Shown piece by piece: positions 46,196 to 52,459 of a stretch of 64,000 bases of DNA. The translations under genes were made by a program, and so were the position numbers. Origin of the DNA: Lumbricus terrestris (Eukaryota; Annelida; Clitellata; Crassiclitellata; Lumbricidae); assembly GCA_949752735.1 (NCBI GenBank), contig OX457036.1, positions 16,974,933 through 17,038,932 of the forward strand, in the 5' to 3' direction. The notes under the pieces are model-generated. The model was given only the letters and a program-made list of their open reading frames with translations, was not told where the DNA came from and did not search any database. Within the stretch, counting starts at the first letter, position 1. Each line of letters starts with the position of its first letter.

Positions 46196-48263
46196 CCTGT
46201 CTGCCCTTCCCTGTGTATGTCTTTCTCTTTGTCTGTCATTCTCTTTGTCTGTCATTCTCTTTGTCTGCCTTCTCTTGAAGGGGCATTATACAAATTTTGA
46301 AATGAATGAATGAGTGAATGAATACCAGTATTTATCTTCAAAGACTATGCATCTTGTGTAACGCAGTGCTGTCCCCTATTCTTTTCTCTTCTTTCAAATT
46401 TTTTACTATCTTTTTCTGTGCATTTAACTGCCTGCTGTTCTAGTTTGTGACCAATGCATGGTTTACTAGTATAAATATTTTCCACCTCTGATGTTTTCTC
46501 GAATTTACCATTTGCCAGACTAGACTATAATTGTATAATTATATCAATGTAAATCTTATACTCTTGTACAATTAAAATCCACGATAATAATCATCTGTGC
46601 ATATTTGATAGCACCTGGAACCTGGAGACTCAATTCTGTACATCATGATCAAAACAGTTAGCATGTATCTTTGTATAAGCTGTTGGATAGGTATATCAAG
46701 ATATATTGATACAAATATTGACTGACTGGCTGGCTGGCTGACTGACTGACTGACTGGCTGGCTGACTGACTGACTGACTTATGGAGTGACGCTTGTTTAT
46801 AAACAAGTTGACTGTCATTTCAATCAATCAATCAGCTGTTTATTGACATAAGAACAACATAAGTCCTATGTAAATTTAGAAATGAAACAAAAACAGAAAG
46901 TTCGAGATAAATCTGCAGATGTCGTCATCAACAGAACAACCCTAAAGGATAAGAGAATCCGCTAATGCATAGGTGTCACGTTTTCATGCATGTAGTTACA
47001 GATGGCTAAGCAATTTGTTACAATAAACCTGATTGTAGTTAAACGTCAATGTGATTTTGGTTATTTTTATTTCAGGTTTTGACAGTTTATATTCGAGTGC
47101 TCATGGTTCTGTGTTCAGTCACAGCAGCGGCATTGATATCGACGTAAGTATAATCATAAATTTAGATTAATTTCTTATTATTATTTCTCATCTTCAGTCT
47201 GATCATGTTTTAAAGAAGAAGTCATAATTATACATTTATGTGATGATGTATCTGTATTTTTTATGTATGTGTGTTTGTACGCTTGTTTGTATGATTGTAT
47301 GTGACTATGTATGTATGACATGTGTATAAGTATGTTTTAAAGCATTTAAAATGTTGTACTTATAGGACTTTTCAAAAGTGCCACTAACAGGGCTGTATAT
47401 TTAATCTAAACATATGCCACTGAAAGTAGGTTAAAAGGTTAGTCATGTAACGCAGGATAAATAGTGTGTCCAATCCATGTATGTGCAAGTGAAGTCTAGA
47501 TTAGTCCTAATTCAACAGGACTGCCGTTAGAAATAAAATTATATTGATTCACTGATGTTTGTATAATTATGAGTAAGTTTGCTTGTCAGCATGCCTTATG
47601 TCCGAAACGTATTATCATATCAGTTTCGTTTGTTGAGTTTGTTGGAAAATGAGTCTTTGTTCTTTAAGAATCTCATAACTCGATATTTCTCACTGGTAAT
47701 TAATTAATCAAACACCGTACTGTCTAACTGTATGGACACCTGCAATTCATTTGTTCATTAATTCCACAAATTTATATCGCCCAACGTCAAGAAACCTCGT
47801 CAGATGTGCTGAATAGACATGCTTTAGATACCGTACCATCAGCATATCTGCAAACTTTGCATGAGTTACAAATTTCGTAATAGTTATAATGTTAATTGTA
47901 AGTGCTAATCGTCAACTTACAAACTCAAATTTCTACTAAAGTTAAGTGCAAGACACCATCTTGTTCATGAATACAGTGCTGTTGATTAGCACTTCATCAT
48001 ATTGTTTATGTCATATAACTTAAACTTTGTAGCACTTTTTTCTATGTTGCTTACTAATAATCTATAATTTTTGCACACAGCTGATTGACGAAGAGGTTCG
48101 CAGCCAGAGAAACAGCGGTGGCAGCATAGACGGTAACAACGTGCCACCTCCAATTCCTGCTCGTGATGTCAAACCAGTTCCAAACAAAGGCACAACTCTT
48201 CCTAGAACGATGCCTGGTCTCAATAAATTTGAAGGCGCAACTGGAAAGGGCGATAAAAGATGA
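21250..48263 (+). CDS. PIK3AP1: BCAP/BANK/Dof-type PI3-kinase adaptor, 14-exon gene model
   Basis: Cytoplasmic adaptor expected to couple activated receptors to PI3-kinase. Coding exons: 21250-21729, 29703-29863, 33184-33464, 36189-36352, 38481-38517, 40405-40482, 41619-41669, 42096-42146, 43872-43964, 44548-44687, 45337-45393, 45966-46107, 47076-47143, 48081-48263. All junctions are GT-AG and phases agree throughout, giving 661 residues. Domain order: TIR-like (about 1-155), DBB Ig-like region (about 160-307), ankyrin-type segment with LPTLLHFASKFGL (314-326), YLDM p85-SH2 site (Tyr391), YGEI and YTTI (Tyr423, Tyr431), poly-Glu (446-453), charged helix (about 478-512), SH3 ligand PPIPAR (624-629). 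Vertebrate BCAP and BANK1 are near 800 residues, so exons may be missing. The main doubt is the exon 3 acceptor. The symbol denotes family; BANK1 is the alternative, and the invertebrate gene may be ancestral to both. Confidence 0.9.
21841..22140. repeat. SINE/LINE 3'-end fragments
   Basis: 21841-21900 is a reverse-strand fragment of the SINE family 1 body (GCGCCTCTTCAAG, CAGAGGCGCTCCCGAC). 22000-22140 (GGTTTGCTCAGATGAGCCTT, then ACGCTATATAAATGTC and (GAAT)n) matches 45520-45625, so it is a second dispersed repeat with a similar GCTATATAAAT end. Confidence 0.75.
22477..22788 (-). mobile_element. hAT-like MITE, GGGGCGGAT-end family
   Basis: Starts CAGGGGCGGATACAGAAAC and ends CCCTGGATCCGCACCTG. 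The flanks GCCTGGCC and GTCTGGCC form an 8 bp target duplication with one mismatch. The interior shares GGCCATGGCCGGATTG and GTGCATGGGACGTG (in reverse) with the copy at 60802. No ORF of its own. Confidence 0.88.
23176..23475. repeat. (GTAT)n tetranucleotide array, about 300 bp
   Basis: Near-pure GTAT repeats with a few GTAG and GCAT interruptions. Frames of MYVC or IHTY repeats on both strands are by-products. Confidence 0.98.
23606..25054. mobile_element. Non-autonomous hAT element (Charlie-like ends), 1.45 kb
   Basis: Left end CAGCGGTTCTCAACCTTTTT, right end AGGTTGAGAACCGCTG, with subterminal GGCGACCCC phrases mirrored on the right (GGGGTCGCGACCC). A perfect 8 bp target duplication CCTTAAGG flanks it (23598-23605, 25055-25062). 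This terminal sequence is the well-known type of Charlie-group hAT elements. No transposase ORF remains; the interior is AT-rich with repeated 'ACATTGCAATGGT' phrases. Confidence 0.95.
25369..25998. repeat. (CATA)n tetranucleotide array, about 630 bp
   Basis: Very long ACAT/CATA array with GTATACAT interruptions near 25551 and 25580, AGTGATAC near 25607 and GCAT blocks near 25733-25755 and 25848-25870. Long frames on both strands are by-products. Confidence 0.98.
26459..26606. repeat. (GT)n-rich array
   Basis: GTGT repeats with CGTGCGTG variants. Directly followed by a short GAGAGAGA run and the GGAA array. Confidence 0.95.
26625..26806. repeat. (GGAA)n array, about 45 units
   Basis: About 180 bp of uninterrupted GGAA repeats. 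Every unit contains the ETS-family core GGAA. The Lys/Glu/Gly/Arg and Leu/Pro/Ser/Phe frames are by-products. Confidence 0.98.
27491..29312 (+). mobile_element. 5'-truncated CR1/L2-like LINE nested in a MITE
   Basis: About 1.8 kb of a non-LTR retrotransposon: reverse transcriptase, thumb and C-terminal region, then a (TTATA)n tail at 29290-29312. The endonuclease half is missing, as expected from 5' truncation during target-primed insertion. It inserted in the sense direction of the host gene, inside intron 1. Confidence 0.9.
27504..29229 (+). pseudogene. LINE reverse transcriptase, frameshifted
   Basis: The + frame from 27504 shows reverse transcriptase blocks in order: linker (NKYFGSVLTKED), TPGIDEIHPKFLK, DWRDAIVTPLFKKG, NYRPISLTCIICKVLE, HGFMKGRSCLTNLL, IYLDFAKAFDKVPH, SGVPQGSVLGPLLF and the catalytic FADDTKLC. 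The frame stops at 28788 after a run of eight A (28762-28769). The same protein continues in another frame (LVRPHLEYCVQAWSPY, then WNELSEETVSVETLINF) to a stop at 29229. One extra A explains this. The active-site residues are intact, so the copy was young when frozen. Clade assignment (CR1/L2 group) rests on the C-terminal WNELS...NFK pattern and is an inference. Confidence 0.9.
29703..29863 (+). CDS. PIK3AP1: Adaptor exon 2: first half of the DBB region
   Basis: 161 nt. It starts in phase 0 after CTTGAAG and ends with two bases of a codon at CAA|GTACTT. It encodes NGATVTVSFNEVIAAKPTD and then EEKVDVTWMNDKTVFFKVP, alternating beta-strand patterns expected of the Ig-like/TIG fold of the Dof/BCAP/BANK domain. 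The acceptor has only a weak pyrimidine tract, but it is the only AG in the interval that keeps the frame. Confidence 0.82.
30138..30528. mobile_element. Inverted-repeat element with telomere-like core
   Basis: TTCTACAATGACTCGGTAG at 30138-30156 is mirrored at 30510-30528 with one mismatch. A second direct copy of the end lies at 30161-30178. The interior has two or three degenerate units around AAATCCCGCTTCTATTTCG and, at 30378-30440, several CTAACCCTAA / CTAACCGACCCTCA words. No ORF. Superfamily unknown. Confidence 0.6.
30990..32005 (-). mobile_element. Rearranged Tc1/mariner element (DD37D spacing), TA flanks
   Basis: Ends CACCGTGAGGCATAAAAAAG (30990) and its complement (to 32005) lie exactly between TA dinucleotides. 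Unlike a normal mariner, the two inverted arms are about 260 bp long: 30990 to about 31247 matches about 31740-32005 in reverse with few differences, and the arms include the 3' end of the transposase gene. The element is thus a fold-back derivative that lost the transposase N-terminal half. It lies in intron 2 of the adaptor gene. Confidence 0.93.
31108..31729 (-). pseudogene. Mariner transposase remnant
   Basis: Read on the minus strand. The first part, up to 31729, has MMVSVGVSFLGRMSIHFVEP and GVKINGQYYRDV, the central strand with the first catalytic Asp region. The frame breaks near 31530 and resumes with VHDSAPAHRARE and PNSTDLNPVDNM to a stop at 31108. From the Asp of HDSAPAH to the Asp of PVD are 37 residues, the spacing of the DD37D (maT-like) group. 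The N-terminal DNA-binding domain is absent because the right arm is an inverted copy of the gene's 3' end (31740-31870). Not functional. Confidence 0.9.
33184..33464 (+). CDS. PIK3AP1: Adaptor exon 3: second half of the DBB region
   Basis: Encodes KEGRTKVRVVVNGNEIPG, a long helical stretch (SSCELMSEMMQLYIHAMDRV) and FEELFGIYRYNPD. The motif LFGI just before the ankyrin-type segment is typical of BCAP. It ends with one base of a codon at GGACA|GTTAGT. The strongest acceptor, TTTCTTTGCAG, ends at 33179, but using it puts exon 2 out of frame. The AG four bases further on (CAGAAAG, ending 33183) keeps the frame. Either the second AG is used, or a small exon between 29863 and 33180 escaped me. 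Confidence 0.85.
33816..33925. repeat. Minisatellite, about 27 bp unit
   Basis: Four copies of ACAAATGACCCATATAAACA with ATACAAA spacers, within intron 3 of the adaptor gene. Flanking 33470-33810 holds nothing recognised. Confidence 0.92.
34041..34330 (+). repeat. tRNA-derived SINE, family 2
   Basis: A box TGGCCTATTGG (34052-34062) and B box GGGTTCAACTCC (34096-34107) at tRNA-like spacing. A body then follows with GACCTTGGGCAAGTTGTTTA, related to the CTTGGGCAAGTCCTTCACTC phrase of family 1. It ends near TTTACTTTCTTACTTA. Located in intron 3. Confidence 0.85.
34331..35030. other. Intron 3, nothing firmly recognised
   Basis: A possible exon at 34541 was considered and rejected (see rejected list). 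Otherwise AT-rich intron. Confidence 0.4.
35032..35089. repeat. Near-perfect hairpin, 58 bp
   Basis: ATTTCAGGTTTTATA on the left pairs with TATAAAACCTGAAAT on the right, and TATAGCATAA pairs with TTATGCTATA inside. Could be a tiny MITE remnant or an extruded palindrome. Confidence 0.8.
35349..35525 (+). pseudogene. LINE C-terminal remnant (intron 3)
   Basis: The + frame ends with RGRPFGEWRDDITEWC and LSHIARERDKWKEMIERA. This matches the common C-terminal pattern of non-LTR elements (RGRPxxRWxDxI...RDRWxxxI). It is preceded by RMIALSEEIINSFRKFIWCH, perhaps further decayed element sequence. A GATGAT tail follows at 35537-35562. Nothing recognised from there to exon 4. Confidence 0.55.
36189..36352 (+). 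CDS. PIK3AP1: Adaptor exon 4: ankyrin-type helical segment
   Basis: 164 nt, starts with two bases completing a codon after TTTCTGCCAG and ends in phase 0 at AAG|GTGAGT. It encodes LPTLLHFASKFGLEKFHSWL, the hallmark ankyrin-like helix pair of BCAP/BANK/Dof proteins, then a shorter second helix (NCEGLQAEKVNRF). Acceptor and donor are both strong. Confidence 0.95.
36675..37235 (+). repeat. TA-rich tract and probable retroelement 3' remnant
   Basis: 36684-36752 is TA-rich. 36750-37235 has CACGGCACAAGTGACATAAC and ends GGCGTTTAGCCCAAGGATTT followed by (GAT)n, which looks like the 3' end and simple tail of a retroelement. No frame is convincing. Not matched elsewhere in the window. Confidence 0.3.
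37240..38480. other. Intron 4, rest
   Basis: Contains a (TA)n array at 37816-37853 and otherwise nothing recognised. Confidence 0.4.
38481..38517 (+). CDS. PIK3AP1: Adaptor exon 5: 37 nt micro-exon
   Basis: Acceptor TTGTCTTTCAG, donor CAGTCA|GTAAGT, both near consensus. It encodes ASSSPASSQPPV, a Ser/Pro linker, entering in phase 0 and leaving in phase 1. Its size is far below what ORF scans detect; it is supported because it joins exon 4 to exon 6 in frame. Confidence 0.82.
38712..38825 (+). pseudogene. LINE reverse-transcriptase C-terminal remnant
   Basis: The frame from 38712 reads LHWLPACKQIRFKATLLMYR and onward. LHWLPVxxRIxFKxxLLxYK is a standard block near the C-terminus of L2/CR1-like elements. 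It lies in intron 5; downstream sequence to about 39060 is probably the same decayed element. 39360-39420 is an (ATTG)n run; the rest of intron 5 to 40404 shows nothing. Confidence 0.65.
40405..40482 (+). CDS. PIK3AP1: Adaptor exon 6: PI3-kinase docking site
   Basis: 78 nt, entering and leaving in phase 1, acceptor TTGTTTCCAG, donor ATAC|GTAAAT. Encodes LPAADDHLFEDTEEYYLDM and ETTTRI. Tyr391 heads YLDM, a perfect YxxM site for the p85 SH2 domains of class IA PI3-kinase, set in acidic sequence favoured by tyrosine kinases. This is the feature that most directly links the protein to BCAP function. Confidence 0.93.
40471..40543. repeat. Tandem duplication of the exon 6 splice donor
   Basis: ACAACTAGAATACGTAAATA with trailing AATAATAATATTCC occurs twice in a row (40470 and 40506). 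The first copy is the exon 6 end. The second is a decoy: reaching it requires reading through TAA at 40488-40490. Confidence 0.95.
41619..41669 (+). CDS. PIK3AP1: Adaptor exon 7: 51 nt acidic micro-exon
   Basis: Phase 1 on both sides, acceptor TATTTTTGCAG, donor ACTG|GTAAGC. Encodes SDPIERDSDEDACIYT, ending in a tyrosine after an acidic stretch. Skipping it keeps the frame. Confidence 0.85.
42096..42146 (+). CDS. PIK3AP1: Adaptor exon 8: 51 nt micro-exon with paired YxxI motifs
   Basis: Phase 1 on both sides, acceptor TTATACAG, donor ATTC|GTAAGT. Encodes GDDQTYGEIFEDTYTTI: YGEI and YTTI separated by four residues, closer than the 6-8 of an ITAM. It shares FEDT with exon 6, which also has DD before it, hinting at exon duplication. 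Confidence 0.87.
42640..43871. other. Intron 8, rest
   Basis: ATT-rich runs at 43556-43680 and a GGTGG-rich patch near 43048-43070. Nothing coding recognised. Confidence 0.4.
43872..43964 (+). CDS. PIK3AP1: Adaptor exon 9: poly-Glu exon
   Basis: 93 nt, phase 1 on both sides, acceptor TTTTTTAGCAG, donor CAAG|GTAGGA. Encodes FCNSRPRSIAEEEEEEEE and KETILPQMPSYQ. The GAG/GGA run is a potential slippage site. Fourth in a row of in-frame skippable exons. Confidence 0.82.
44548..44687 (+). CDS. PIK3AP1: Adaptor exon 10: charged helical segment
   Basis: 140 nt, enters in phase 1 after GGATTTCAG and leaves in phase 0 at CAT|GTACGT. Encodes DNRPAAQSRSTMDPGQQ and then QKLIEIMTQVKCGELSMEEA and FEEWKIQ, an amphipathic helix pair like the C-terminal helical segment of BCAP/BANK. 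An ATG-led frame start at 44580 is internal and not a gene start. Confidence 0.88.
44913..44956. repeat. Perfect 44 bp palindrome in intron 10
   Basis: ACGTACCCTACATTACGCTA from 44913 and its exact complement ending at 44956, centred on TACATGTA with no spacer. An extra GTAGCGTA lies at 44897-44904. Confidence 0.97.
45337..45393 (+). CDS. PIK3AP1: Adaptor exon 11: Ser/Gln/Pro-rich
   Basis: 57 nt, phase 0 on both sides, so skippable. Acceptor GATTGCAG, with a second AG six bases on (TCGCAG) that would drop two residues. Encodes SQKPSQSNFPQRSKQPPKE. Donor GAG|GTTTGA is weak. Confidence 0.78.
45520..45625 (+). repeat. Dispersed repeat with GCTATATAAAT end
   Basis: Matches 22000-22130 (GGTTTGCTCA, TATCGCAG, GGTTGG, GAGTGCTCCTGGGTAGTTAC). 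Its end GAAGGGGTGCTATATAAATA resembles the 3' end of SINE family 1. In intron 11. Confidence 0.75.
45966..46107 (+). CDS. PIK3AP1: Adaptor exon 12: proline/serine-rich
   Basis: 142 nt, enters in phase 0 after CGTATTTTAG and leaves in phase 1 at AGCA|GTAAGC. Encodes MHPPLKPPVIPKDAK and then LPSRLGRKRGSDASDKTSST. Proline-rich start may bind SH3 domains; RLGRKRGSD could be a basophilic-kinase site. The Met is internal. Confidence 0.88.
46166..46270. repeat. GTCT repeat and SINE/LINE-type tail
   Basis: (GTCT)n at 46167-46205, then GAAGGGGCATTATACAAATT with a (GAAT)n tail to 46322, related to the tails at 22100 and 45600. GACT/GGCT repeats at 46722-46780. Confidence 0.8.
47076..47143 (+). CDS. 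PIK3AP1: Adaptor exon 13: Ser/His-rich
   Basis: 68 nt, phase 1 in, phase 0 out, acceptor TTTTATTTCAG, donor GAC|GTAAGT. Encodes SFDSLYSSAHGSVFSHSSGI. Splice sites are near consensus. Confidence 0.87.
48081..48263 (+). CDS. PIK3AP1: Adaptor exon 14: C-terminus with SH3 ligand
   Basis: 183 nt including TGA at 48261-48263, acceptor TTGCACACAG. Encodes LIDEEVRSQRNSGGS, then NVPPPIPARDVKPVP and a basic tail ending GKGDKR. PPIPAR fits the class II SH3-binding pattern PxxPxR. Confidence 0.93.
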   Translation: MIDEEVRSQRNSGGSIDGNNVPPPIPARDVKPVPNKGTTLPRTMPGLNKFEGATGKGDKR

Positions 48264-49789
48264 AGCTTCTCATCCTCATCCCATGACAATATGGTCATCG
48301 TCATAAAAATTTATATGCTGGCTATGTAGGAAATGCATATGTGCGTATGTGTGTGCTTATACATACAATGTCATACATACATCTATAGATATATAGCCTT
48401 TGTTTGTGCTTGCCTGTTTGGAGATTGATTTTATATCTTTCTAACAAATCAAAAAGTGTTGTAAAAGCAGTTGATGATGTTTCTATTTATGTGTATGTGT
48501 ATATGTATGTATCGGGACTTTTAAGCCCATCAAAAGCACTGTGAGCATGGTTGTCTAATGTCTAACGACAGCCATTTTCATACCTAACGACAATGGCAGC
48601 ATTCTATCATACAGATGTTTTTTGAGGTGCTGTATATGTCAGAATGTTTTCAAAAGAAGGTTGTTTCAGAAAGATGTACCAATACGCCTTTATTCTCATT
48701 TGTAAAGTACACGGTCATTTTTAAAGTTTGTGTTAAAACAAAGCTGTATGTTGAACTGTAAACAAGTTGTATTTGTGTGAGCTTGTAACCATGAAACGAA
48801 AGGAATAGTGATTGATTGGTTGATTAATTGATTGATCGATCGATTGATTGATTTTATTTTATGAAGATATGACCTGCTTTTGCTTGAAATTAAGAAATAA
48901 CCATTGTTTAGGCACCCTTGTAATGGCATGTGTTGTGTTACGGCGCCATAAAAATTATCATCATTATTATTATTAACTGTAATACCCATTGATTGATTAA
49001 TGTGGATCATCACAAGAAATGTAGGTAATAACATCTAATCAGTACCTGACTAAACCACAAATATTGTAACCATTGCGCCTTACTTGCTGAAAGACTAAAG
49101 CTCTTGCTAAAGACTAAAGTTCAGACTAAAGACTAAAGATCAGACTAAAGACTAAAGTTCAGACTAAAGGCTAAGTTCAGACTAAAGACTAAAGTTAAGA
49201 TCTGTAGACACAGTCAGCTTAGTGCATTCAGTTATAAATTACTGTAAAATTCTAGTATTAGAATACACCTCTTTATTTTGTCTGCACTTTTGCTGTTTGC
49301 ACAATTTTGATTTCCTATAACTTTTTTTATATATCTCAGCATTTATGTGACACCTTTTCAGAACATCTCAGCAGCTCTGAGCATAATTATGTACTGGTCA
49401 ATGGTTTTATTTTTCAGTGTTTATAATACACGATATTGGTATACATATCTCAAAGATTTTTGGAGGGGAGTCTTTTAATTGTAATCACGACTAATTTATA
49501 TAGCACCCTCTTACAATCTTTGGTATGTATATGGTGTTTATAATTAGATTTTCAGCAATAATGTCAATGTTTCATTCATTGATCTATAAAGTAGGATGAT
49601 CGACTATTGTTTAAACAATAAAAAATGTACTGCGTATGCACCGTTTTAATCTAGTTGACCTGCTTACTTACTTGCTTTACACATATTGGTCAATGGTTGT
49701 ACGTAAATCTCGAAAATGTTGATTAGGCTTTTAACCTCAGTGTCATTTCGACTGAACGTTTTGTCTAAATAAAGAATTTGTTCATTAAT

Positions 49790-49790
<1 letters not shown>
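48264..49790 (+). other. Probable 3' UTR of the adaptor gene
   Basis: No introns or ORFs of note. Two AATAAA signals: 49617-49622 and 49768-49773. The second has a GT/CT-rich stretch just after it and is the better candidate, giving a 3' UTR near 1.5 kb. Within it are an (ATTG)n run (48806-48852), a copy of a dispersed repeat (48885-48960, see 55900) and an AAAGACT-type tandem repeat (49095-49195). Confidence 0.5.
49768..49773 (+). terminator. Candidate polyadenylation signal
   Basis: AATAAA followed within 30 bp by TTTGTTCATTAATTGTCTCT, a plausible U/GU-rich downstream element. No transcript evidence available. Confidence 0.45.
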
Positions 49791-50050
<260 letters not shown>

Positions 50051-50283
50051 CACCACTACACCACCGCGTGGGGCGCGGTGGTGTAGTGGTGGCGTTGTTG
50101 CCTTGAAGCCGGAAGGTTCGAGGTTCGAATCCAGCTCAAGTCGCCGCGTAGGGACCTTGGGCAAGTCCTTCACTCGCAATTGCTCAGCGCTTCGGCGCGA
50201 AACTCCGATGCAGTGTCCGCTCTGCAGTCGGGAGCGCCTCTGAGTAGAGAGCTTGAAGGGGCGCTATAACAAGTGCGCATACA

Positions 50284-50284
<1 letters not shown>
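50051..50284 (+). repeat. tRNA-derived SINE, family 1, copy E, with inverted head
   Basis: Full-length copy from 50070: A box TGGTGTAGTGG, B box GGTTCGAATCC, 3' end GCGCTATAACAAGTGCGCAT. It sits between two (TA)n tracts (to 50049 and from 50286). Just before it, CACCACTACACCACCGCG (50051-50068) is an inverted copy of the SINE's own first bases, giving a hairpin at the 5' end. Confidence 0.95.
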
Positions 50285-50289
<5 letters not shown>

Positions 50290-50319
<30 letters not shown>

Positions 50320-51090
50320 CAAATGCAAGAAAAAAATTAAAATTAGGCCAACCAATTATTAATAGAGATAATGAATTCTTATAGAAAACCTCTGATTTCT
50401 ACAGTTTCTTCTACTGCAAAGGTTTAATAAATAAAATGGCCTACATATACAATTACACACTAAGGCCTATAAACTTCCAATTATAATAATAATCGTTATG
50501 TCGAGACTCTCGAGATAATGCTGATAATAACAGTTGGCCTAGTTCTTTAGACCAAATTGAATAAATTATTAGGTTAAACAAACGGTCTCTTTGATAAAAC
50601 GGGTGAAAAGTTGCAACCCAGCGTTTCATAGCAACCAGGCCTATGACGTCACGTAAGCCATAAAGTCGTTATTGTACCTAATCGGCGTTTCAAGAAGATC
50701 AAATGAATTCCTGTTCCTTCTGTTAAATAGCATGAACTGTTATTGCATCTAAATGATCTAACAATATGTAGACGAAATCTGATTTTGGACCTATCACATG
50801 CCTAAATGTGACGTCATTATGACTATATTACAGTTAGACGTCATTACTTCTGACACCTCTTTCGGTGATGTATAAACTAAAGGTGACGTCATTATGATTG
50901 TCTTACGTTTAAACGTCGCTTTTATAAACAAATATATGCCTACTTATGACAAGTCTCTCTGTGATATATTAATTCATTGTAGCGTACTGTAACACAATGA
51001 GACTTTTTTTATCTCTTCAGACCGTTCCAACGGTGCCAACAAGAGATTCTTAGAAGCGGCGGCGGCATTTGCTGTTTAACGTCACTGCGT
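50290..51090. other. Intergenic, nothing recognised
   Basis: AT-rich, with several GACGTCA-like words (50643, 50812, 50886) but no gene or repeat structure. Confidence 0.4.
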
Positions 51091-51094
51091 GGTA

Positions 51095-51180
51095 ACAAAG
51101 ACCATTAGCGACGCCCTCCTCCTTTATCCAGGCTTGGGACTGGCACTGGCAGAGTGCAACCAGTGGCGGAGTTATTCTTA
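51095..51180. repeat. Dispersed repeat pair member
   Basis: CCTCCTCCTTTATCCAGGCT and GGGACTGGCACTGGCAGAGT match CCTCCTCCTTTATTCTGTCT and GAGACTGGCACTGCCAAGGG at 59550-59607. Type unknown. Confidence 0.6.
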
Positions 51181-51385
51181 GAAGCGCATTAGGCCTTACT
51201 AAGCAGCCTATACTATGTCTCTCCGACATAATATTATGAGTGCTAGTGTGGCCTCACTGGCCTGGCCATATCGCAGAGTAGTGTCAAAACCAGACATCTG
51301 AGGACGAATAATGACCAATCACAAACCGCGAACCTGTTTCATACGACATAACAGATGGCGCTTTCGCAGCATAGGCGCGCGCCTG

Positions 51386-51649
51386 CTATGCGCGCTCGTT
51401 ATACCGCGGAGGCTGTAGATTATACAACTTCCATGGTCGGGTCCCCAATGGGTCAGCAATGATCATTGTTGGCCTGTGTGTGTCGCCCAGCGAGCGCGTC
51501 TGACTCGACCGTGTGTCTTTCATGTCGCCTTTCAAAAAACTTAAACCACTAAAACTGTCATCGTGTATGGATGACCAGCAACCAGCGTATTTGGAGCAGG
51601 GAACCATAGCTAGCAAACGTCTGAGGTGAATCAGAAACCTCTTGGTCTT
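51386..51649 (-). CDS. Unassigned minus-strand ORF, doubtful
   Basis: Open frame on the minus strand in a locally GC-richer, CpG-containing stretch. It contains KTKRFLIHLRRLLAMVPC and SSIHDDSFSGLSFLKGD, mixed composition unlike the repeat frames elsewhere. The first ATG in frame is near 51609; upstream of it the frame stays open to 51664. A CCAAT word lies beyond its 3' end (51313-51320). I recognise no domain, and chance is quite possible. Confidence 0.15.
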   Translation of the reverse strand, partial: KTKRFLIHLRRLLAMVPCSKYAGCWSSIHDDSFSGLSFLKGDMKDTRSSQTRSLGDTHRPTMIIADPLGTRPWKLYNLQPPRYNERA

Positions 51650-52137
51650 TTTAGACCGTTCCAAAGGGCACTTCTGCAGCTCTAAATAAGCTACAGAAAA
51701 CTCTGAGCGCCACGTAATGCATACGCGCTCCGTTTAAATACTGTGTAAAATTTCTGCATTCCGTGAATATCTACATTCCTAAATCTATATTCATATATAT
51801 GTCTAGTGATGTAAGTATGTTTGCGCATGTGCAGATCTGTGTGCATACTGTGACGCACAAATGACAGCAGCTCTTCTCTGCCTTAGGCTTATATAATTTT
51901 CGGAAGAATGCCTGGTTCTGTTGGCCCTACAAAAAGAAACGCGAAGTCCCATCGCAACCTGAACAAGGATCTTCAACCGTCACTCCACTTCTGTCTGTCC
52001 CAAATGCAGTCGAAGACTGCTTCTATATTCCTCTAAATAATTTCCGGCGCTTGAAACTCAGTCTCACAAACTATAGGTCTTGAGACTATTATAGTAGTCT
52101 ATAGCCTTCCACACAGGCCCACAGTACAGTACATTAT

Positions 52138-52455
52138 GATATGGTATGGTATGGTATAATTTATGGTATGGTATCGTATCGTATGGTATGGTCAGTATGA
52201 GAATTGTGGAAAAATAACTGGGGGGTTGGACCATTATCCACTTGGAATTGGGGTGTAAAAACATACTTTAACATGGGGCTCTAAGAAAGACTGGGGGGGT
52301 CGAAACCCCCCAACCCCCCCCCGGCAATTCTCACCCTGGGTATGGTATGGCATAGCATATATGGCATGTTACGGTACGGTATGGTACGGCATGGTATGGT
52401 ACGGTACGGTACGGTACGGTACGACATGAAATGGCATGGCATAGCACAGCATTGT
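52138..52455. repeat. GGTAT/GGTAC pentamer arrays around a small inverted repeat
   Basis: ATGGTATGGTATGG at 52138-52195 and GGTATGGTACGGTACGG at 52340-52425. Between them, TGAGAATTG (52197-52205) and CAATTCTCA (52325-52333) form a 9 bp inverted repeat around a G-rich/C-rich core, perhaps a small MITE inserted in the pentamer array. Confidence 0.7.
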
Positions 52456-52459
52456 ATAG

